Translations under genes and position numbers: made by a program | Shown here: one piece after another, positions 1 through 5,398 of the stretch | Numbering within the stretch: position 1 is the first letter of the stretch | Layout: each line of letters opens with the position of its first letter | Notes under the pieces: generated by a model | The model's input: only the letters and a program-made list of their open reading frames with translations | Told to the model about the DNA's origin: nothing | Databases searched by the model: none | NCBI GenBank assembly: GCA_910586845.1 | Contig: CAJUJV010000022.1 | Coordinates: 35,100-49,078 of the forward strand | Length of the DNA: 13,979 bases | Source: an uncultured Hungatella sp. | Lineage (GTDB): Bacteria; Bacillota; Clostridia; Lachnospirales; Lachnospiraceae | Direction of reading: 5' to 3'

Positions 1-770
1 TTCAGACAGTCCCCTGTCGCGGATAAGGCGGCAGGTGGACTGAGTGATCACCTCATCCAGGCAGATGATGATGTCCGGCTGCTGCATCTTCCCTCCGCCA
101 TGTCATGGATCACATCCTCCGCGTTGTTCAGTCCCTTGTCGTCGCGGATAATCTTGTAGTCCAGCCAGATCTTGTCCTGCCCCACCGTATTGCTGAGTCC
201 CAGACGAAACCATTTCCGGCTGGTCTCATTGAAGCTGGCCCCCGGAAACAGGACCGTCACCAGACGGGTATCATCGCCGGCGATCTTCAGCACTCTTTTT
301 CCGTACTCCTGCCCCAGAAAATAATCATTGATGCCCACAAATCCCTGACGTCTGGAATCGGGAACGTCTTTCTGCATGGTGATCACCGGAATCCCCCGGC
401 TGCAGGCCTTGTCGATCAGCTGTCTGGTCTTCTCTTCCTCCGCCGCCTTCAGGAGAATGCCGTCTACATGTTCGTAGATTGCGATGTTAATAGCATCTTC
501 CATGGAAAACCGGTCCGCCAGGCCGTCTCCGACCTGCTCCACATAAGCGCCGTACTCCGCCCCGGCCTCCACGGCTCCCTCATAGACAGATTCCCAGAAA
601 GAAGTGTCCGTCTCGTCGGATATGACGGCGATATGATATTCATAAGAGCCGTAATCCGTCTCTCCCTGACTGCCGTTGTCTGCCAGCAGGGAGTAACTGA
701 TGACGATGGATAATACCGAGGCAGCCATCAGGAGCCCGGCTCCTGTCTTTTTTCGATCTTCAGGCTCCAT
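1..770 (-). pseudogene. Membrane-anchored periplasmic sugar-binding-type protein, frameshifted and partial
   Basis: This is a type 1 periplasmic-binding-protein-like (ribose/galactose-binding type) protein. An N-terminal hydrophobic segment (residues about 11-29) would serve as an anchor or signal. From about residue 45 the Rossmann-like pattern of the family follows: HIAVISDETD, then VDGILLKAA, then GIPVITMQKDVP, then FVGINDYFLGQEYG. The start at 770 has an AGGGA-type site just upstream and overlaps the end of mobB by 11 nt, so it is probably the next gene of the same operon. The open frame stops at 48-50 after an implausible SSRTSSSAW tail. A shift at about 88-95 restores MQQPDIIICLDEV and keeps an open frame to the window edge. 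One missing A in the coding-strand GGGAAG is the simplest explanation. Seen: the frame break. Inferred: pseudogene or sequencing error. Such proteins in Clostridia often sit beside sensor kinases; the gene that follows is outside the window. Confidence 0.75.
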
Positions 771-1203
771 CCCGTTCCCTTTCCTCCGTTTTCTGCGCTT
801 TCATCCCCGCCTCGATCCGGTCCGCCAGTTCCCGGACCGATATGGGTTCCTCTTGAGGATAAGCACATACATATTTTGGATAACTGCTGTGCTTCAGTCC
901 CTCGATCAGGATAATATCCGCATCGCCGAATGCCTCCATCAGCATCTTCTCGTCAGGCTCCTTATACTCTCTGATGACCATCAGCCTTCGGGAAGAGTAC
1001 ACTGCCGTCCCGTAAGCGCCTGCTTTCTGAAAGCGGTAGCTGTCCGTTCCCGGCACGTCGCTGTCAAAATCATGGCCGTCATGCTTGATGACCGCCACCC
1101 GGTACCCCCGGCCCGTCAGTTCCGGGATCAGGCGGGTCAGCAGTGTGGTCTTCCCCGAATTCTTGTAGCCGCTGACTGCAAAGATATATGGCTGTCTGTT
1201 CAT
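760..1203 (-). CDS. mobB: MobB, molybdopterin-guanine dinucleotide maturation GTPase-like protein
   Basis: MobB is a GTP-binding accessory protein that helps MobA attach GMP to molybdopterin, giving the bis-MGD cofactor used by DMSO-reductase-family enzymes in the cytoplasm. The 147-residue protein begins with a P-loop at residues 12-19 (GYKNSGKT). It then has the MobB signatures VAVIKHDGHDF and PGTDSYRFQKAGA, followed by ADIILIEGLKHS, a Walker-B-like strand leading to the conserved glycine-leucine-lysine. The start at 1203 is chosen because AGGAAAGG lies about 8 nt upstream; a longer in-frame GTG at 1263 has no such site. The gene sits within the 3' end of the molybdoenzyme frame and overlaps the following binding-protein gene by 11 nt. 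Its position beside a molybdoenzyme suits the role. No mobA, moa or mog gene is visible here. Confidence 0.92.
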   Translation of the reverse strand: MNRQPYIFAVSGYKNSGKTTLLTRLIPELTGRGYRVAVIKHDGHDFDSDVPGTDSYRFQKAGAYGTAVYSSRRLMVIREYKEPDEKMLMEAFGDADIILIEGLKHSSYPKYVCAYPQEEPISVRELADRIEAGMKAQKTEERERDGA

Positions 1204-3658
1204 AACTGTTTTCCTTTCCTGCTCCCGTGATATACTCTGCGTCCTGCCTCTGACAACCGGCACACTTCCTCACCTCCACCAGATTCGTATGCTGTGGGTT
1301 CCCCCTTGCATAGGCAGTAGGCTTCAGGGAGGTAAGAACATTGATAGAGCCTGCCCTGTCTGTTCCTTCCTCATCAGGCCGGTACCAGGCCCCCTGAGAG
1401 AGGGCGGTCACTCCTTCCATGATCCTGTCCGTCACCTTTACCGGAATCTTCATCCGTCCTCTGGCGTTCCACACCAGGACCATATCCCCGTCTCTCAGAT
1501 CACGGACTTTGGCGTCTGCCGGGTTCATCCACAGTGCCTGAGGATCCACTTTGTCCATACCCCGATTATTGTCATGGATGCTGTGGCATCTGCGCCTGGT
1601 ATGCCAGCCGATGAGCTGCAGGGGGTATTTCTCTGTCAGCGGATCCGACGGTCCCTCCGGCGGTTCCACATATCTGGGGATAGCAGGAAAAAAGTCTTTA
1701 TATTCCGTCCGGTACACCTTCTCCGAGAAGATCTCGATCTTACCGCTGGGCGTGGGAAAGGGACAGGCAGCCGGGTCTTTTCTCTCTTTCTCAAAGGCGA
1801 TGACCGAAGGGTTATTCTGGTAACGGAAGATCCCTGCCTCTTTAAAGGTCTCATAATCCGGCAGTTCCTTTTCTTCCTCTCTCAGACAGTTGTAAAGATA
1901 TTCCAGCCACTGTCCGGCCGTCCTCCCCTGGGAAAACTCCTGACCCAGGCCGAGCCTTTCTGCCACCTGACAGAGCCAGTCATATTCAAACCGCCCTTCA
2001 TACAGAGGCTCTATCACCTGATTTCCGAATCCCAGAAAATCTCCGTACTGCCAGGGCATGGTAATATTCTCGCATTCAAACATGGACACTCCCGGCAGCA
2101 GGATATCCGCGTATCTGGCGCTGGAGGTCATGAACAGATCGCTGCAGAGGATAAATTCACATCTGGATGTGTCTTTTAAGATCTCCGATGTCCTGTTGAT
2201 ATCACTGTGCTGATTGATGAGACAGTTTCCCGCCAGGTTGAGGATCATCTTGATATCGCTGTCCAGGCGGATCTCCTGGTCTTCTGCCGCCTGCTGTTCC
2301 CAGTCTGTATTTCTGCCCATGCCCGCAGAGCCCCGGGGGTCCGCCTTCACTCCGTCCAGCCCCGTCATCTCATGGCCCCGGACAATGGCTTCGGTCCACA
2401 AAAAGACAGGTATTTTCCGGTTGTATGGATTCTCTGCTTTGGGAAAAGACGGATTCTTATGCCGGATACAGTCCGCGACTCCGCTGGCCCATCCGCCTCT
2501 GACTCCCACATTGCCCGTGAGACAGGCCAGAAGAATCCCGCCTCTGACTGCCTGCTCTCCGCAGCCGTGCCGCTGAGGCCCGTAGCCCTGGATCAGAGCC
2601 CCGGGTCTGGCCCCGGCGTAGCGGACTGCCAGATCCCCGATAGTGCCGGCGCTGACTCCGGTGATCTTTTCCGCCCATTGAGGAGTCTTGGGAATCCCGT
2701 CTTTCTCCCCCATGAGATAAGACAGATAGCATTCAGACGGGTCCACCCCCTCCGGCATATGTTCTCTGTCAAATCCAAGACAGCATCGGTCAAGAAACTC
2801 CTGATCCTGCAGCCCTTCTTCCACGATCACATAGGCCATGGCATCCATCATGGCCCCGTCGGTAGCAGGGCGGAGAGGGATCCACTGGGCGTTCAGCTGA
2901 AGAACCGTATCGTTTTTCCGGGGATCCACCACGACTATGGGAATCCCTTTCTCCCTGGCCTTCTTCAGCCAGTACATGGTGCCGCTGTCAAATCTGGTCT
3001 CCGCCGGGTTGTGGCCCCACAGGATGATCAGGTTGGAATCCAGCCAGTGTTCCAGACTGCTGCCGGTCCTGCAGGTCCCGTACATCAGCTCCGTAGCCTG
3101 GCGGATACAGGCCGTACTGTAGGAATTGTAAAAATCCAGAAATCCTCCGTCCAGGCTCAGAAGCCGTTTGGCCAGACTGCTGCCTCTCATAAGGGCGCTG
3201 ACCCCGGTGGCATAATTCACATACCTGGATCCGGGGCCGTAGGTGTCACGGATCCTCACCCACTCCGAGACGATGATGTCTATAGCCTCCTCCCAGGTGA
3301 TCCTCCGGAACTTTCCTTCTCCCCGCCGGCCCACCCGCTTCATGGGATATTTTAACCGGTCTTCTCCCAGAAACGTTCTGTGGTAGTTCAGTCCCCGGAC
3401 ACAGGCCGTCAGAGGTATGTTCTCCCCCGCCGTCTCCCTGGTATCCGTAGTCAGTTTCTCGATGACCCCGTCTCTCACATGAGCATGAATCACACACCGT
3501 CCGCCGCAGTTGTTCCTCCCTGTGGTGTGGATGATCCTGACTCCTTCCTGATTTTCTTCTGCAGCATCCCGGCCTCCGGCCCCGTCTGCTTTCACAGAAT
3601 CAGTTTCTTTCTCCCGGACCGTGATCTTCTCCGGTTCATCGTCAGTAACAGCTTTCAT
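1079..3658 (-). CDS. DMSO-reductase-family molybdopterin oxidoreductase (DmsA-like catalytic subunit)
   Basis: This is an 859-residue catalytic subunit of the bis-MGD molybdoenzyme family, closest by eye to DmsA. The order is: N-terminal Fe-S region (residues 47-86), molybdopterin domain (about 98-560, with DRLKYPMKRVG, WGHNPAETR, DPRKNDT, GPQRHGCGEQA, GNCLINQHSDINRT and SSARYADILLPG) and dinucleotide-binding C-domain (about 675-797, ending in GNPQHTNLVEV). Ser181 in the YSTA context matches the molybdenum-ligating serine of DMSO reductases. The Fe-S motif keeps Cys51, Cys55 and Cys86, but the first ligand position is Gly47. There is no twin-arginine signal or hydrophobic N-terminus, so it is predicted cytoplasmic, and no DmsB/DmsC gene adjoins. 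The start at 3658 has GGGGAGG about 9 nt upstream. The family normally ends near residue 797; here about 61 further residues run 125 nt into mobB. Substrate unknown; pairing with the upstream 12alpha-HSDH-like SDR suggests a steroid or bile acid (inference). Confidence 0.88.
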   Translation of the reverse strand: MKAVTDDEPEKITVREKETDSVKADGAGGRDAAEENQEGVRIIHTTGRNNCGGRCVIHAHVRDGVIEKLTTDTRETAGENIPLTACVRGLNYHRTFLGEDRLKYPMKRVGRRGEGKFRRITWEEAIDIIVSEWVRIRDTYGPGSRYVNYATGVSALMRGSSLAKRLLSLDGGFLDFYNSYSTACIRQATELMYGTCRTGSSLEHWLDSNLIILWGHNPAETRFDSGTMYWLKKAREKGIPIVVVDPRKNDTVLQLNAQWIPLRPATDGAMMDAMAYVIVEEGLQDQEFLDRCCLGFDREHMPEGVDPSECYLSYLMGEKDGIPKTPQWAEKITGVSAGTIGDLAVRYAGARPGALIQGYGPQRHGCGEQAVRGGILLACLTGNVGVRGGWASGVADCIRHKNPSFPKAENPYNRKIPVFLWTEAIVRGHEMTGLDGVKADPRGSAGMGRNTDWEQQAAEDQEIRLDSDIKMILNLAGNCLINQHSDINRTSEILKDTSRCEFILCSDLFMTSSARYADILLPGVSMFECENITMPWQYGDFLGFGNQVIEPLYEGRFEYDWLCQVAERLGLGQEFSQGRTAGQWLEYLYNCLREEEKELPDYETFKEAGIFRYQNNPSVIAFEKERKDPAACPFPTPSGKIEIFSEKVYRTEYKDFFPAIPRYVEPPEGPSDPLTEKYPLQLIGWHTRRRCHSIHDNNRGMDKVDPQALWMNPADAKVRDLRDGDMVLVWNARGRMKIPVKVTDRIMEGVTALSQGAWYRPDEEGTDRAGSINVLTSLKPTAYARGNPQHTNLVEVRKCAGCQRQDAEYITGAGKENSYEQTAIYLCSQRLQEFGEDHTADPPDPGTDGPGVPGGGHQA

Positions 3659-3695
3659 AAAATGCTTCCTCCCCTTATCTCCATCTTCTGTTCTT

Positions 3696-4475
3696 TTACG
3701 GACGAAGGCCCATACCGCCCTCTAAGGTAATGGTCTCACCGGACATATACTTAAAATCCGGGGAGCCCAGCTGTACGCACACCCGTCCGATATCCTTTTC
3801 CGGATCCCCGAATCTTCCCATGGGCACGGCTCTTAAGTTCTTCTCGTAGGCTTCCGGATAAGAAGCTTTAAAATTCTCCAGCTGAGAGGTCATGGCCAGA
3901 GGGCATACCACATTTACATTGATATTGTCCTTGCCCCACTCTGTGGCCGCCACTCTGGACAGCCCTCTGATGCCTTCTTTGGCCGCGGCGTAGGAACACT
4001 GTCCCGCATTGCCGAAGAGTCCTGCCCCGGAGGCAAAATTGATGACCGACCCCTGGGTCTCTTTCAGATAAGGGTAACATTCCCTCATATAATAAAATGT
4101 GGCATAAAGCCCGGAATAGATGCCCAGATCAAAGTGATCCCTGGTCTGCATGGACAGAGGAATCCCGGAAGCAGAAGCCTGGGCGTTATTGATCAAGACA
4201 TCGATGCGCCCGAAGGTCTCTATGGTCTTTTTCACCACCGCCCTGACCCGTTCCTCTGACTCGTCATCCGGAGTGACGTCGGCCTGCATGGCCAGCACCC
4301 GGATGCCGTAGAGCCGCTCCAGTTCCTCCCTGGCATCCAGAAGCTTCTGCTCGCTGCGGCCGGTCAGAACCAGGTCCGCACCTTCCCTGGCATAAGCTGT
4401 CGCAATGCCGTAGCCGATGGATTTCGCCTTTCCTCCTCCGGTGATGATGGCTGTTTTCCCTTCAAAAATTCCCAT
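3696..4475 (-). CDS. NADP-type short-chain dehydrogenase, probable 12alpha-hydroxysteroid dehydrogenase
   Basis: This 259-residue classical-length SDR would interconvert a secondary alcohol and a ketone. The cofactor motif is an expanded TGGGKAKSIGYG (residues 12-23). Arg40 after the second strand favours NADP(H). The motif usually read NNAG is NNAQ (96-99). The catalytic residues are Ser149, Tyr162 and Lys166, and the C-terminus is SGETITLEGGMG. From memory, the long stretches NNAQASASGIPLSMQT, QGSVINFASGAGLFGN and WGKDNINVNVVCPLAM match the characterised NADP-dependent 12alpha-HSDH of a bile-acid-converting Clostridium (group P type). I could not run an alignment. That enzyme oxidises the 12alpha-hydroxyl of cholate-type bile acids. 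The start follows AGGAAA and lies 3 nt after the exonuclease stop, suggesting translational coupling. The molybdoenzyme gene starts 37 nt downstream. The alternative is another SDR of unknown substrate. SDR membership is certain; 12alpha-HSDH is likely. Confidence 0.85.
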   Translation of the reverse strand: MGIFEGKTAIITGGGKAKSIGYGIATAYAREGADLVLTGRSEQKLLDAREELERLYGIRVLAMQADVTPDDESEERVRAVVKKTIETFGRIDVLINNAQASASGIPLSMQTRDHFDLGIYSGLYATFYYMRECYPYLKETQGSVINFASGAGLFGNAGQCSYAAAKEGIRGLSRVAATEWGKDNINVNVVCPLAMTSQLENFKASYPEAYEKNLRAVPMGRFGDPEKDIGRVCVQLGSPDFKYMSGETITLEGGMGLRP

Positions 4476-4478
4476 TTT

Positions 4479-5171
4479 TCAGATTTCCTTTCCTATATTT
4501 TTTGTATATCTGCAGTTGGGGAAACTGCTGCATCCGTAAAACCAGCCGAACCTTCCGCTGCGTTTCACCAGCTCCCCTCCGCATCTTGGACATTTTTCCC
4601 CGGACCCGGGCTTAGGATTCGCCGTTTCCATAAGCTTTCCCATCTTTTCATAACATTTCTGATTCATGATACAGTCGTTAAGCGCCCGGTGAGCCCCCTC
4701 TGTACTGATGTTAAAATAGGCGGCCAGATCTACCAGCCGGTGGCGGCACACTCCTTTGAGACAGCTTCTGGCCATATAGAGCGTATCGATATAATCATTG
4801 CCCAGACGCGTTTTATACAGTTCTTCCATGGCGTGGTTTAAAAAACCCATATCAAAACTGTGAATATTGTGGCCCACCAGAACCTGGTCGCCGATAAAAG
4901 AGAGAAACTGATCCAGAGCCTCTTTCAGCCCAGGAGCGTCTTTTACCATCTGATCCGTGATCCCGTTGACCCGGGTGGCCGCGGCAGGAATCCTCCTCCC
5001 CGGATTCACCAGCGTAGAAAAACTGTCTGTTACCTTCCCGTTCTCTACCTTTACAGCAGAGATCTCGATGATCCCGTCACTCACGGGACTTAATCCTGTG
5101 GTCTCCAGATCAAACACCACATAATCCGGCCGGTATCCGGACAGACGGGTTCCTTGCTTTTGTTCTTCCAT
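4479..5171 (-). CDS. DEDDh 3'-5' exonuclease with C-terminal topoisomerase-type zinc finger
   Basis: This is a 230-residue protein of the DNA polymerase III epsilon-like exonuclease family, which removes nucleotides from 3' ends. Motif Exo I is FDLETTG (Asp21, Glu23). Exo II is HNIHSFDMGFL (Asp107). Exo III is HRALND (His161, Asp166). All four acidic residues and the histidine of the DEDDh active site are present. Residues 194-220 form a four-cysteine finger (Cys194, Cys197, Cys214, Cys220), with GWFYGCSSFPNC resembling the C-terminal DNA-binding fingers of bacterial topoisomerase I. The start at 5171 is preceded by AGAGGA; a longer in-frame start at 5222 falls inside the leader hairpin and has no ribosome site. 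It is the first gene of the leftward operon, with a promoter at 5252-5280. Its tie to the redox genes downstream is positional only. Confidence 0.88.
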   Translation of the reverse strand: MEEQKQGTRLSGYRPDYVVFDLETTGLSPVSDGIIEISAVKVENGKVTDSFSTLVNPGRRIPAAATRVNGITDQMVKDAPGLKEALDQFLSFIGDQVLVGHNIHSFDMGFLNHAMEELYKTRLGNDYIDTLYMARSCLKGVCRHRLVDLAAYFNISTEGAHRALNDCIMNQKCYEKMGKLMETANPKPGSGEKCPRCGGELVKRSGRFGWFYGCSSFPNCRYTKNIGKEI

Positions 5172-5195
5172 CTTATCCTCTTTTCTCTGTCTGAA

Positions 5196-5223
5196 ACAAA
5201 TTTGTATTGCGCTGAGGCGCAAT
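5196..5223. promoter_or_regulatory. Two adjacent palindromes in the exonuclease leader
   Basis: A perfect 10-bp palindrome ACAAATTTGT (5196-5205) directly abuts a perfect inverted repeat ATTGCGC/GCGCAAT (5206-5212 and 5217-5223) with a 4-nt loop. Both lie in the predicted 5' leader of the leftward operon. They could be operators or an RNA hairpin. The core ACAAATT(T)GT recurs over the -10 element at 5248-5256, which favours a shared DNA-binding protein. No T-tract follows, so a terminator is unlikely. Confidence 0.45.
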
Positions 5224-5251
5224 CAGGTCGTAAGGGACCTTCCTGTGACAA

Positions 5252-5280
5252 ATTGTAGCACAGCCTTTTCCCGCTGTCCA
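5252..5280 (-). promoter_or_regulatory. Sigma-A-type promoter of the leftward exonuclease/SDR/molybdoenzyme operon
   Basis: Read on the minus strand, a -35 of TGGACA (5275-5280) is followed by a 17-nt spacer and a -10 of TACAAT (5252-5257) with an extended TGC just before it. Transcription would start near 5245, giving a leader of about 75 nt before the ATG at 5171. The imperfect dyad CTGTG-ACAAATTGT-AGCACAG (5243-5263) covers the -10, so a repressor could bind there. This is a prediction from consensus only. Confidence 0.6.
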
Positions 5281-5350
5281 TAAAAGAGCTCTTTGCAGAA
5301 AGAATATCTGGCTTTTCTCAGTCAGATTTTGTATGATTAAACTATATAAG

Positions 5351-5381
5351 TCCCGGCCTGCCAAAGCACCACTGGCCGGGA
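5351..5381 (+). promoter_or_regulatory. Hairpin in the GH31 mRNA leader
   Basis: TCCCGGCC (5351-5358) pairs perfectly with GGCCGGGA (5374-5381), an 8-bp GC-rich stem with a 15-nt loop. It ends about 5 nt before the Shine-Dalgarno site AAGGGGG (5386-5391) of the GH31 gene. It could modulate translation or mRNA stability. No convincing plus-strand -35/-10 pair was found upstream; TATGAT at 5332 and TATATA at 5343 lack good -35 partners. Confidence 0.4.
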
Positions 5382-5398
5382 GAAAAGGGGGAACGGCA

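Noticed and set aside
2207..3355. Long plus-strand open frame of 382 codons opposite the molybdoenzyme gene
   Set aside because: It is an antisense shadow of a GC-rich gene whose minus-strand product has clear family motifs throughout.
5333..5398. Longer start of the GH31 protein
   Set aside because: It would translate the leader hairpin and has no Shine-Dalgarno site; the ATG at 5399 has AAGGGGG at good spacing.
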